From Paguma larvata (lineage: Eukaryota > Chordata > Mammalia > Carnivora > Viverridae), in the NCBI GenBank assembly GCA_030068075.1, contig CM057841.1, positions 38,171,030-38,235,029 of the forward strand: DNA of 64,000 nt, given 5' to 3'. How positions within the stretch are numbered: position 1 is the first letter of the stretch; every line of letters begins with the position of its first letter. Below the pieces are notes generated by a model, which had not been told where the DNA came from, searched no databases, and was given only the letters and a program-made list of their open reading frames with translations. This document shows positions 20,431 to 30,861 of the stretch, in pieces. The translations under genes and the position numbers were made by a program.

Positions 20431-20647
20431 ATAAAAAGAAGGATCTGTGGTGTCCCTAAATATTCAGACCAGTCTTGTACCATAATGGTTCTTCCCCAAA
20501 CCTATTTCTCAGTCTCTTATTCGTTGCACCAACAGATGATTTCCTTTGTTGTTAATCATACTAGACAGTGGATGGCACGTCTGTCGCATATCAGCAGGTT
20601 ACTAGGTCTTCATGTGAATTATGTCATTTCATTCCCTCTGCTTTGCG

Positions 20648-20890
20648 GTGTAGTGCAGTGGTCTGCAGTGCAGGCTGGTGCCCCAGACTGCCTAGCTTCC
20701 AGTCCTGTCCCTATCACTTTACAATGACATCATCTTGAGAATTGCAGTAAGCCTCAGTTTGAACAGCAAAGATGACAACAAAAAGGTAACAAGGTGAAAA
20801 GATATTAAGTTAAAAAAAAGGTAACAAAAAAGTAAATTGGTAATAATAATATCTACCTCATAGATAGATGTGTAAACTGTGTATAAGTTG
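20648..20890 (+). repeat. MIR fragment
   Basis: GTGTAGTGCAGTGGTCTGCA, AGACTGCCTAGCTTCCAGTC, AGTAAGCCTCAGTTTGAACA and ATAATATCTACCTCATAGAT retain the MIR order from tRNA-like head to 3' part, with an expanded A-rich middle. Confidence 0.7.
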
Positions 20891-20904
20891 TTTCTACTTG
20901 TGGT

Positions 20905-21110
20905 TAATATAGTCAAAGGGCTAACATTTACTGAACTCTTCCTATTGTATTAATCCTACTTTACAGAAAAATAAACCAGAACATATGCATAGAGGAATGT
21001 GCTTGAAGTCACAGCTGTACAAAATCTCACAGCTTTGATTCAAATTAAGAATTGTCTAATTCAAGTGCCTTATCACTTTTCCCAACACAACACTGTCTAA
21101 ATTGCTAGAC
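20905..21110 (-). repeat. MIR fragment
   Basis: AACATTTACTGAACTCTTCC, CCTACTTTACAGAAAAATAA and AGTCACAGCTGTACAAAATC, then GATTCAAATTAAGAATTGTC resemble the complement of MIR (tttattgagcacttact .. attttacagatgaggaaa .. aggtcacacagctag .. attcgaaccc). Confidence 0.6.
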
Positions 21111-22620
21111 AGTATGAAAGTGTCCTTCACAAGATACTTTGTAAATTGTGTTCCTTTCAAATCTTCAATCCCTTGCCCTTGTTAATAATGGCTCATTAGT
21201 CTGGTCAAGACTTATGTTGCTGGCTAGGATATTGAAAACAACTCAGAAATACAGAACTTAACAAATTAACTAGTAAAGACATTGAATTCTAAGGGAAACT
21301 GACATTTGTAGAATGAAATAAAATGATCCTTTTGTGGCATCAAGGTACTATGGGAAATTTATGGAAAAGTGACGGAAAAATGGGTTCTAGGCTTCGCTTG
21401 GACATTAACTACCTTTGAGACCCAGATATCTGGAGACAACTTGTTGAAGTTCTTGGCCTCTTTTGGCATGTTCTATTCCATATTGTCTCGGTGACTCTGG
21501 ACTCTTCATATACTGTGTGCTCAATACATAGCATTAGAAAGAATAAATAAAGGACTTGATTACAAACTCATGGTATTTTCCTCAGCAGATCTTCAAAAGA
21601 TGACAATACATTTTTCCCCCTCATTCCATGTGTTCATGTTCAAATATTTGGCATATAAAATAAGTCATTGATAAAAAGACTCTTTCAATAAGCTTTGAAA
21701 TATAGTACTCAAATTCTAGTTAGGAAATGATTTTCTCTTTTAAAACAATGCATTTCAAGGCACTTTGTTTTTTGCAGGGTTCATTTGGGTTCATTGCAGA
21801 AGGGGAAAAAAAGTACTTATTCCAGAAGATAAATAAATTTGGTGGCTTTAAGGTTTGAGATTTATTGTTTTACCTCCTGGGGAAATACAGCAAACAAGGA
21901 CACACATTATTCTGTCTGAATAATTTGTTTGCTTGATGAAATCCCCAGTCAACAATTAATACTGCAGGTTCTTTGAGAGTTTAACGTATTTATAGATAAA
22001 TGGTAAGTACTGAATTTCTAAGTGGTTTCAAATACCCAAGTAAGCAATGTGAGCCTGGAATAATCTGCATGTTCATTTACTAAACAATTTATGATAGAAA
22101 ACAATGCTACATTCTGATCCGCTGTTTCTTCCTACTATTTAGATTTCTAAATTGCTGTTCAGTATACTAGGGGTATTTCAACCTGTTAATGTCAGTAAAT
22201 CTCTGGAGAATTATAAGAGTTATCAATTATGAGAGGGGACATAATTTCCTGATTAACCTACACTTGATGAAAAGGACCATTAACTCTTTTCATATTAACA
22301 GGACTCCCCATCACTATTACTTTAAGTGCCTGTGCATGCTTATTGATTAATGGACTAGAAGAAGAGATGGTGCATACATCAACCTGTATTCTTGGAGAGA
22401 AAAGCTTTACAGAGTTAGAGTCATAATTGCTATGTTAAAGAGAGTCTGATTCAGGGAACAGATGGGAATACTGGAATAGATTTGATTAATATTTTTAAAT
22501 GCTAAAAAAGTTCTGATTCTAAAAAAAATAACAAACCCAAGACATTAATTTATTCAATTCCCTGTTGAAAACAAGTAGTACTCCAGATGCCCCTGAAAGT
22601 AGATTTCTACAAGGGAATAC
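21111..22620. other. Repeat-poor stretch, candidate conserved non-coding DNA
   Basis: 1.5 kb with no recognised interspersed repeat. The part at about 21880-22400 has TAAT cores (ACAATTAATACTGCAGG at about 21952, TTGATTAATGGAC at about 22342) and non-repetitive mixed sequence. I see no coding frame. See findings for the regulatory hypothesis. Confidence 0.4.
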
Positions 22621-22630
22621 AGATCCAGTT

Positions 22631-22829
22631 TGTTTTTTTATGTTTATTTATTTTTGAGAGAGAGCAAGTAGGGGAGGGGCAGAGAGAGAGGGAGGGAGAG
22701 AATCCAAAGCAGGCACTGCGAGATCAGTGCAGAGCCTGACTCAGGGCTCAAACTTAGAAACCATGAGATCATGACCTGAGCAGAAACCAAGAGTCCGATG
22801 CTTAACAGACTGAACCCCCCAGATGCCCG
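22631..22829 (-). mobile_element. CAN-SINE, diverged
   Basis: Reverse-complement copy: TTATGTTTATTTATTTTTGA, purine tract, ATGAGATCATGACCTGAGCA and a head degraded to GACTGAACCCCCCAGATGCC. Flanks GATCCAGTTT and GATACAGTGT may be a worn target duplication. The divergence suggests an older insertion than most copies here. Confidence 0.9.
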
Positions 22830-23094
22830 GTGGATACAGTGTTTTTATTATGACATATTCTATATGATGGTATATAAAATATTCCCTTTCGGAAGTTATA
22901 ATACAGACCAGGGGGCCTTCTAATTATAACTCATTTGGTAATAATCCCTGATAAGGCAATGAGAATTTGACAGAAAGATTGTATGTATAGCAGAATACAC
23001 ACAGGTTATGGAGACCAATCTTCCTGCGTTTACTTGATGGCTCTGCCATTTCCAAGTGTTGTGTCTTTTACCAGCATTTTTATTTATCTCTTCA

Positions 23095-23565
23095 TTGATC
23101 TGTAAGTTTACATGCAGTAAAATTCACCCTCTTTGTTTTCAGATCTGTGAGTTTTGACAAACACCTAGTGTGGCTTAACCACCATCACAATCCAATCAAG
23201 ATGTATCTAAGTTCCATCACCCAAAATACTATGCTGCCCTCTTTGCAGTCAATGTATCTCTCATGATCTGGACACCAATGATCTGTTTTTCACCCATATC
23301 TGTAGTTTTTCTTTTTCCAAAATGTCTTTTAAATTAAATTGCATATAGACTTTGAGTTTGGCTTCTTTCACCTATAAAAGGGCATACTCAAGAAAAAGTG
23401 AAAATCCATGTTCACACAAACACCTGTATTTAAATTTTGATAGCCATGTCATTCATAATTGCCAGAAAACTGGGAACAAGTTAAATGTCAACTGGTGGAC
23501 TGATAAGCTAACTCTAGTCTACCTAATGGAATAATACTTAGTTAAAAATGTGAATTCATCTCATA
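23095..23565 (-). mobile_element. Old LINE-1 3' end with internal inversion
   Basis: At about 23100-23385 the sequence is a minus-strand LINE-1 3' region (GCAGTAAAATTCACCCTCTT, GTGAGTTTTGACAAACACCT, TTTGGCTTCTTTCACCTATA). At about 23386 it switches to plus-strand LINE-1 ORF2-end sequence (GTTCACACAAACACCTGTAT, TTCATAATTGCCAGAAAACT, CTAATGGAATAATACTTAGT). Oppositely oriented parts meeting in one element are the signature of twin priming. The 60-codon plus frame at 23352-23534 straddles the junction and is not a gene. Confidence 0.7.
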
Positions 23566-23569
23566 TACT

Positions 23570-24135
23570 CATACAGTCTTTGTGATCCTCAGACTTCTTA
23601 TCTAGATAGAAGGTAATGCCAATATTGCGAGTTTATGTGGAGAGCTGGAATATATAATGTGATATACCTTGTATTAAATTCAGCTCATGCAAGCAGCTTA
23701 AAATATTTTTGTACTATTATTATCATTTATCTGGGGGGTGATTTGATTAGTTGATAGGAAGAGACAATAGTGATGAACAAAAAGGAATACAACTCCAATT
23801 AAAGTCATCCCAGCAGTGTGATGGTCAGAAACCTTGGTATGGAAGGAAGGAATGGCATAAAGCTTTAGGCTATGAATGGGATTTCCCTGGCTCACTCCTG
23901 TGGAGGGAAGACAATCTCCACAGCCCAAGGGTCTCCTTTTACAGCTATGGTTGTTGTGCTTCAAAAATCATAACAAAAAAAAATAATAATGATAACACAA
24001 CATCAAAAGAATACTAGAAACAATATGCTACACTCTTATATAACACTCTATGCTAAGCAGAGGCTAAGCCTTTGAAAAAAAGGCTCCCACTCTATTTGGA
24101 TAGCTTTAATCTCTGCCTCTGTTGTCATTAATAGT
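23570..24135. other. No recognised gene
   Basis: Two opposing 88-codon frames (23698-23964 minus, 23751-24017 plus) overlap almost entirely. Neither shows a domain, a signal or conserved composition. An A-rich run lies at 23974-23995. Confidence 0.4.
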
Positions 24136-24139
24136 TGAA

Positions 24140-24295
24140 GTAACATTATGTGCAAGGCTCTATGCTTAATTTCTCACCTGCATTACCTCACTTAATACTT
24201 AAAAACAACTAAACAGGCAGATTATTATGGAGGCTGAGAGTAGAGAGGCTAAACAATTAAAGGAACTGAATTCACAACCTTAACAGTTGACATCA
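24140..24295 (-). repeat. MIR fragment
   Basis: GTGCAAGGCTCTATGCTTAA, CATTACCTCACTTAATACTT and AACAGGCAGATTATTATGGA resemble the complement of the MIR 3' half (gtgccaggcactgttctaag .. atgtattaactcatttaatcctcacaac .. taggtactattatt). Confidence 0.65.
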
Positions 24296-24499
24296 AAACA
24301 CAAGGTATACATATACTGTTTCTTGATTAAGTAACAACACGTATTAAATACTAACATTGTTAGCACTTTCATATAAAGAGTTTTAGAAATTATATGGAAA
24401 GAGTGTCCAACTCACATCACACTATTTTACATTCTAACATCTATTTGCATCCCATCTTTAATTCAAACAGTCCTTGTTACATAGACACTACAATTTTGA

Positions 24500-24560
24500 T
24501 CTATCAGAGCTAGATTAGAAGTTATCTGAGGGCACAGATTTAATCAATCTCCATCTTCCT
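24500..24560 (+). repeat. Short L2-like 3' fragment
   Basis: GAGCTAGATTAGAAGTTATCTGAGGGCACAGATTT resembles the L2 3' end (ctagattgtaagctccttgagggcaggga). Too short to be certain. Confidence 0.4.
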
Positions 24561-25465
24561 CAAAAACGTATGCAAATGAACAAGTAATTTTATTTCTTTA
24601 TAAGATAAAGTATAGCTTCAAATCAATTTATCAAATTATTTAATTTATAATTGCTATAGCTACACAACGGTATTTGCCTTTAATTCTTAGCATATGAGTA
24701 GAAGGAAGTGAGAATTAGAAGGAATGCAAGGTACACTTTACTGTATATTTGCAATTTACAGGTTTAAATTTTACTCTACAATGTTTTTATCTGCCTGCCG
24801 TGATATAGCCTTTCCTTGAACATGATGAAAGGTGACTTCCAACCAGCTGCCCCTCACCGCATGTTTTCAAGCACATTTTTTTCAAGTTCAGTTGCAGGAA
24901 GACTCAAGAAGCCGATATTTACAGAGTTTTTCCCAGTCTGTAGACACACACCCAGCATGCAATTTTGTGGTTTACCTAGCCAGCTATATTCCCTCTAAGC
25001 CTTAGTCACTGCCTACCAGCAAAGAATTAAGGTGCAAATGAAATTTTGGAAAATAAGTAGCATGTAAAACCAAACAAGTGTAATTTTTGAAAATAAGTAG
25101 GATATAAAATTCAACAAGCAAGTTTTTTCCAGTCTTATTCCTCTTGCTCAGCCGTTCGGTGCCTTCCATACACACTCCATTATTGAGAGAGCAGTCAAAT
25201 TCTTTATGCATACATAAAACCAAAGCAACATCAGCAAGATACTCAGTGGAGTGGGATGTAATGAGACTAAAATCTGTCTAAGAGCCTAGAACTATAAGCT
25301 TGGCCAAGCAGGAAATGAATTGCATGTTATTGAGAGGCAGTATGTTAGAAAAAGGCATTATATTGAAAGTAAGAAAGAAGAATTGAAAAATATGTCATCT
25401 TTACACAACAAAAGTCAATTCTAAAGAAAGTCATTTATGGTGTTTACTAAAATGTAACATACACT
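24561..25465. other. No recognised gene
   Basis: About 900 bp, AT-rich. Near 25079-25117 the string TTTTTGAAAATAAGTAGGAT nearly repeats TTTTGGAAAATAAGTAGCAT of about 25044-25062, a local imperfect duplication. No other feature is seen. Confidence 0.4.
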
Positions 25466-25544
25466 CACTTTGAGATATAGCTGTTGCAATCTTTGGTATA
25501 TATCCAGTGGAAATATGAACTATTTATTTAAAAATAGGTTCTAG

Positions 25545-25755
25545 GGGCGCCTGGGTGGCTCAGTCGGTTGAGCGTCCGACTTCGGCTCAGGTCATGATCT
25601 CACGGTCTGTGAGTTCAAGCCCCGCATCAGGCTCTGTGCTGACGGCTCAGAGCCTGGAGCCTACTTCACATTCTGTGTCTCCCTCTCTCTCTGCCTCTCC
25701 CCCACTCATGCTCTGTCTCTCTCTATCTCAAAAATAAATAAACATTAAACAAAAA
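25545..25755 (+). mobile_element. CAN-SINE, near-consensus
   Basis: Head GGCGCCTGGGTGGCTCAGTC retains CpGs. A perfect 14-bp duplication, AAAATAGGTTCTAG, flanks it at 25531-25544 and 25756-25769. The pol III A box is TGGCTCAGTCGG (25556-25567) and the B box GTTCAAGCC (25613-25621). It forms an inverted pair with the SINE at 26110. A 60-codon frame (MAQSVERPTSAQ..) inside it is not a gene. Confidence 0.97.
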
Positions 25756-26109
25756 AAAATAGGTTCTAGAATGTTCACAACACCATTCCATAACAGCTAA
25801 AAGTCAGAAATTTCCAAAATGCCCATCATCTATATATTGACTAAATAAACTGATAAGGATGCCTAATTAAATACAACATAACAATTAGTATAAATCTTGT
25901 ACAATTGCACAGTGATATGGATGATTCTTGGAAATACAGTGTTAAGCAAAAGGAGTCATTGTAGGACTCCAATTACATGAAGCACTCAAGTTGATAGAGT
26001 TCACCTATGCTGTTCGAATTTAGAAAAAAAGCTTATTGTTGGGATGGGGGGAAATGATGGCAGAGAGCATGAGGAAGTCTCCTGGAGGACTTGTAACGTT
26101 TTGTTCTTT

Positions 26110-26345
26110 TTGTTTGTTTGTTTTCGTTTTTTAAAAATTTTTTAATGTTTATTTATTTTTGAGACAGAGAGAGACAGAGCATGAGTGGGGAGGGGCAGAG
26201 AGAGAGGGAGACACAGAATCCGAAGCAGGCTCCAGGCTCTGAGCTGTCAGCACAGAGCCCAATGTGGGGCTCAAACTCACAGACCACGAGATCATGACCT
26301 GAGCCGAAGTCGGATGCTCAACTGACTGAGCCACCCAGGCGCCCC
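26110..26345 (-). mobile_element. CAN-SINE, near-consensus
   Basis: Reverse-complement copy ending GAGCCACCCAGGCGCCCC. The 9-bp duplication TTGTTCTTT flanks it at 26101-26109 and 26346-26354. The T-rich start contains TTTGTTTGTTTG, i.e. a CAAA-patterned A-tail. It lies 354 bp from the opposed SINE at 25545-25755. Confidence 0.95.
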
Positions 26346-26464
26346 TTGTTCTTTGATCTGGGTGTTGGATACACAAGTGTGTTAAGTTCATGAAGCTATA
26401 TCAATCTGTAGAGGTCCAACATATATATTTTTGTATATAAATATTATATATACTTCAACATAAC

Positions 26465-26925
26465 ATTAAAGTATTAGTCACATATAAGGTTACTAGTTAA
26501 GAAGAGAAAATATCATATGCTATGTCATATTTCAGTAGAAAAGAGTCAGAATCTTGGCCAAGAGAGGCTCAGCAAGAGAAGGGAGTGGTCTGCTCTGGAC
26601 ATAATGTTTGCCATATGCGTGTCTAGTTCCTGGGGCTCGTGGTAAATCCTGCCATTTAATTGCTTCATTCAAAGTGTCTCAAAGCAGTGTGGCAGGAGAA
26701 TCAATCACAAGCAGTCATGCTAAGTCAAAGCTGGAGTTTAATCCCTGTTCTACAACTCTCGAGCCAAGTGAACTTGGGTGAAATTTTGAATGACATTCAA
26801 CGCTCACAGGAACAGTGTCAGGCTGTTATTGGAATCATGGATTTGAGTATGTGAAAATTAACCACTGCATGTAAAGTATCTGGTAAGAAGACAGCAATCT
26901 CTCCCTTTCTTCCTCATAGATACGC
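26465..26925. other. No recognised gene
   Basis: About 460 bp. The 64-codon frame at 26660-26854 shows no recognisable domain. The part near 26700-26880 (GCTAAGTCAAAGCTGGAGTT .. GTAAAGTATCTGG) may be a very degraded MIR. Confidence 0.35.
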
Positions 26926-26929
26926 ATAA

Positions 26930-26987
26930 ATAGGAGAGAGAAAAAGAGAGGAAGGGAGAGAGGGAGAGAGGGAAAGAGGGAGAGATA
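26930..26987. repeat. GA-rich simple repeat
   Basis: AGGAGAGAGA, AGAGAGGAAG and GGAGAGAGGG units form an all-purine tract of about 58 bp, followed by a short (TA)n run at 27003-27015. Confidence 0.9.
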
Positions 26988-27435
26988 TTCATATTCGTGG
27001 ATATATATATATATTAAATATACTAAGGCTTATTACTTAAATTAGAACTAACTTGTTTCATTGTCCTTGAATTTAACAAAGCACAAGAAGTTTAGAAATA
27101 TCCTGAGACATTCATATAACGGAAAAGACCAACTACAATAATGTAACTTTACAGGCTAGGATGTTCAAGTCATCCCAGGCATGGAAGTAAATGAACACCC
27201 TACAACAATATGATGCAGCCATTATTTCACAAGAGTTTAAGTCTTAGGAGGACTTTTGAGACATTTTTGAATGCTTCCTAGAATACAATATTAAAACTCA
27301 TCAACTATTATCAGGCAATGAATAGTAGCTATTTATGAGAGATCATATTCTACTGGCTTCAGGTATAGAGAACACATATCAAGGATGCATGATGCAGAAT
27401 CCTTCACATCTTCTTGCTATGAAAACAAAACACAA

Positions 27436-27995
27436 AAGAACCAAGATATGGAAACAAACTAAATGTCTATCGATGGATGACGGGATAAAGAAGAGGTAGT
27501 ATATATAATACAATGGGATAGTGCTCAATCATAAAAAAGAATGGAATCTTGTCATTTGTGACAACACAGATGGCCCGTGAGACTATTATGCAAAGTAAAA
27601 TAAGTCAGACAGAGAAAGACAAATACCACATAATTTCCCTTATATGTGGAATTTCAACAAAACACAAAAAAACAAAAAACCAAAATAAAACCTGGAATCA
27701 TAGATACAGAGAACAGACTGATGATTGCCAAAGAGGAGATGGAATGGGGGTTGTGAAATAAGTGAAGGGGATGAAAGACATATAAATTTCCAGTTTAAAT
27801 AAATAAATCATGGGAATACAATGCACAGGGTGGGGAATATAGTCAATAACATTATGTTAACTTCCTAACATGACAGTGACTAAAATGATTGTAAACACTG
27901 TGTGCTGTATAAAATATCAAATCACTATGTTGTACAACTGAAACTAATGTAATACCATATGTTAATTTCATGTCAATAAAAATATACAAAATATT
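27436..27995 (+). mobile_element. Old 5'-truncated LINE-1 (L1M-type 3' end)
   Basis: GATATGGAAACAAACTAAAT, GTCTATCGATGGATGACGGG, ATTATGCAAAGTAAAATAAG, GGGAATATAGTCAATAACAT and ATATCAAATCACTATGTTGT are LINE-1 ORF2-end and 3'-UTR strings, ending near CAATAAAAATATAC. A 70-codon frame in it (27549-27761) is a relic and not a gene. Confidence 0.85.
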
Positions 27996-27999
27996 AATA

Positions 28000-28204
28000 A
28001 TTTTTATGTTTATTTTATTTTTGAGAGAGAGAGACAGAGCATGAGTGGGGGAGGGGCAGAGAGAGAGGGAGACACAGTATCTGAAGCAGGCTCCAGGCTC
28101 TGAACTGTCAGCACGGAGCCTGACGCAGGGCTCAAACTCATGAACCTTGAGATCATGACCTGAGCCGAAGTCCAGGCTTAACCAACTGAGCCACCCAGGC
28201 GACC
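28000..28204 (-). mobile_element. CAN-SINE
   Basis: Reverse-complement copy joined directly to the 3' end of the LINE-1 fragment. Ends GAGCCACCCAGGCGACCC. Candidate worn target duplication ACAAAATATTA (27986-27996) and ACAAAGTACTT (28206-28216). Confidence 0.93.
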
Positions 28205-28666
28205 CACAAAGTACTTTTTTTTAATTTACAAAGCTAACTTTAACTTATTGGTGCACTGTGTGGTAAGTGCTTGTGAGGGCAAGACTGTTATCTCTGTTGA
28301 TTTTCTACAATTAGCACTGTATCTGGCAGGTAAGAGACGCTTCAGTATTTGTAATTAAACAAAAACAAACACATGGCTTTATATATAAGTCAAATATTCT
28401 AAGTACTGCTTTCAAAGTATAAAATAATGTCAACTTGTCATGTTCTTAACTATTAACAACTGTTTTTTATGTCTGTTTCTCCCTCTTCTCTGTTAGCCAT
28501 ATTTTTGGAAAGCCATGGGCCAATTGGTTAGTTCATAAATGTACTTAATCCATATTGTGTTGATAAAAAGATAATATTTGATAACTGTCCCCTAATTACT
28601 CTAAGGCATCTGTATCATATCACGAAATTAATTCATTTTCTTTTTCTCTTGATTTTTCACAGATTA
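28205..28666. other. No recognised gene
   Basis: 460 bp of AT-rich DNA between a SINE and a LINE-1. A short string at about 28290-28345 (AGCACTGTATCTGGCAGGTAAGAGACGCTTCAGT) may be an L2 or MIR 3' scrap. Confidence 0.4.
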
Positions 28667-28680
28667 TAAGGCATTAACTT

Positions 28681-29327
28681 TTTTTTATTATAATAGTTTA
28701 TTTTCAAATTGGTATACATATAACACCCAGTGTTCATCCAACACGTGCCCTCTTTAATATACATCACCCCCTCTCCCCCCTCCCTCACCTCCCTCACCTC
28801 CCTCACCCTCAGATTGTTCTTAGTCTTTGAGAGTCCCTTATGTTTTATCTCCTTCCTCTCTGTGTCTTTTTTTCCTTTCCCCTCTAGCCCTCCCCCTGGT
28901 TTTTGCTTAGTCTCACAAAGTCCATCTATTCGTGGAAACATATGGTATCTTTTTCTGACTGACTTATTTCACTTAACATAATACCCTCCAGTTCCGTCCA
29001 TGTTGCTACACATGGCCAGATTTCATTTTTTCTCATTGCCATGTAGTAGTCCATTGTATATATGTGCCACAACTTCTTTATCCATTCGTCAGTTGATGGG
29101 CACTTGGTTTGCTTCCATGATTTGGCTATTGTCGAAAGTGCTGCTATGAACATTGGGGTACATGTACCCCTATGCATCAGCATTCCTGTGTGTCTTGGGT
29201 AGATTCCTAGCAGTGCTATTGCTGGGTCATAGGGTAGCTCTATTTTCATTTTTTTGAGGAACCTCCACACCGTTTTCGAGAGCAGCTGCACCAGTTTGCA
29301 TTCCCACCAACAGTGTAGGAGGGTGTT
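28681..29327 (-). mobile_element. Young 5'-truncated LINE-1
   Basis: 647-bp minus-strand element with a perfect 14-bp duplication, TAAGGCATTAACTT, at 28667-28680 and 29328-29341. The plus strand shows the T-rich tail, a C-rich 3' UTR complement with three exact CTCCCTCAC units (28780-28806), and the ORF2 C-terminus. It belongs to the same family as the 7799-14320 element, but its coding part is unbroken, which suggests a later insertion. Confidence 0.96.
28926..29327 (-). pseudogene. LINE-1 ORF2 C-terminal fragment, open frame
   Basis: Beginning at the 5' truncation point (29327), the frame reads 133 codons without interruption to a stop at 28926. It starts [12 protein letters not shown], continues through ALLGIYPRHTG and DEWIKKLWHIYTMDYYMAMR, and ends DTICFHE. 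This is the cysteine-containing C-terminal segment of ORF2p. It lacks the endonuclease and reverse transcriptase, so it is non-functional by truncation. Confidence 0.93.
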
Positions 29328-29372
29328 TAAGGCATTAACTTAATCCTTATATTCTCTCTCTTTTCTGGTTAG

Positions 29373-29374
<2 letters not shown>

Positions 29375-29412
<38 letters not shown>
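29375..29412. repeat. (GT)n microsatellite
   Basis: About 19 uninterrupted GT units, 34 bp beyond the right target duplication of the LINE-1. Probably length-polymorphic. Confidence 0.95.
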
Positions 29413-29413
<1 letters not shown>

Positions 29414-30636
29414 CCATACTTAGCTGTGAAGGAGTTACCCTGTTTTCATTTAGCCAATTAGTATCATATAAAAAAGCCCAGAGCTTCTGAATATTTTACA
29501 CATCCCATATAAAAATTCACTTATTAACTATGTGAAATAGACATTATCACATGGCTATCGAGCAGTCTGGTAAGGAATGGCCCTGCGGTCTCCACATAAT
29601 ACATGAAATTAATCCAGTCCACTCCTGACATATTAAAATATCACTGCCCTTTTGACATTCACACATGATTCATGATTGCACCTTGTAATACAGACTTATA
29701 TTTGGAAATTAGTCCTTCTTGGAATAATTTATAGCACCTGGTGAATCAGTGTTACTGCTCTGATATAATTTGAGAATAATCATGTTGCTAAATAAAGTTC
29801 TGTGGTTTAGATTTTAAAAAAAATGTCAGATAAACAAGGCAAAAGCAATAACTATCTAAAGCTGAAATAATAGTACTGGTGTTTATCACTACGTGCAGAT
29901 GTATCTAACAGCTTAGTATATTGGATTAGAACATATGGCGCTTATGTGTTTAAAGATAAATTTGCTGTATCATGAAACTGAGGAAAATAATAAAATCATA
30001 ATTTCTGGAAGGAATATTCATTTGAGCACATTATAACATATAATCATGTATCCTTTTCTTTGGTGATAGTGTTATATGTAGGTGGAAATTTCTCTTACAA
30101 CTTAGTATAGGATGATTCATGATCATGAGCACAGTGCCCTCAAATCTTTAAATCTGTAATGCATTGTGTTTTTACTAGTTGATGGCAAGCATTTCTTTCA
30201 CTGGGAAGCATGGCTTCTGCAATTAATTTCCTCTAATTCCAAGGATGGTTATCTATTTCAGATGAGTTTGGTTCTTCTTAGTACCTTTAGTACCTTAGTA
30301 CCTATCTTTTTTTTTTTTTAATCATCTACTACTTAAAGTACCATATGATGCTAAAACTGCTACCGTAATTCTCCCAAGAAGAGAGATGTGTGTTTGAGAC
30401 TGAAGCAGCACAGAGCAAAGGGGATCAAGAAACGGAGACACACACTGTGACCTTGTTCATTCCTCCTAAACCACTAGTGCTTTGAACACAGTTAAGTGAA
30501 AGTTCTCCGTGGCTGTGAGCCATGAATTCCGCTTTTGCCTACTTGATGGCCACTTGAGATGGTCAGAAGTTTTTGTTGCAGGTGATTGTAAAATAAACAG
30601 TGGGTGAATATATCTATCTAAGTTATTAAGTGCTCT
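29413..30636. other. No recognised gene or repeat
   Basis: About 1.2 kb of AT-rich DNA. A short local repeat, AGTACCTTTAGTACCTTAGTACC, lies near 30280-30302. No supported frame is seen. Confidence 0.4.
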
Positions 30637-30649
30637 AAAAGCATAAAGA

Positions 30650-30848
30650 AATTGGGGCTTCTGGGTGGCTTAGTGCCTGATATCGTGGTTTGTGAGTTCA
30701 AGTCCCCCGTTGAGCTCTGTGCTGAGAGCTCAGAGCCTGGAGCCTGCTTCAGATTCTGTGTCTTCCTCTCTCTCTGCCCCTTCCTTGCTCACGCTCTATC
30801 TCTCTGTCTCTCAAAAAATAAATGTTAAAAATTAAAATAAATAAAAAT
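30650..30848 (+). mobile_element. CAN-SINE with deleted promoter region
   Basis: Head GGGGCTTCTGGGTGGCTTAG runs straight into TGCCTGATATCGTGGTTTGT, so about 35 bp between the A box and the ATGATCTC motif are missing. The perfect 13-bp duplication AAAAGCATAAAGA flanks it at 30637-30649 and 30849-30861. The shortening brings the A and B boxes abnormally close, which should impair pol III transcription. Confidence 0.93.
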
Positions 30849-30861
30849 AAAAGCATAAAGA

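Larger units (their letters stand above)
25470..26460 (+). mobile_element. Old LINE-1 3' end (L1ME-like) holding two opposed SINEs
   Basis: Outside the SINEs, LINE-1 strings are readable: GTATATATCCAGTGGAAATA, CCATTCCATAACAGCTAAAA, GAAATACAGTGTTAAGCAAA, then GATCTGGGTGTTGGATACAC and GTGTGTTAAGTTCATGAAGC. The region is non-coding and much diverged. It received a plus SINE at 25545 and a minus SINE at 26110. Confidence 0.75.
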
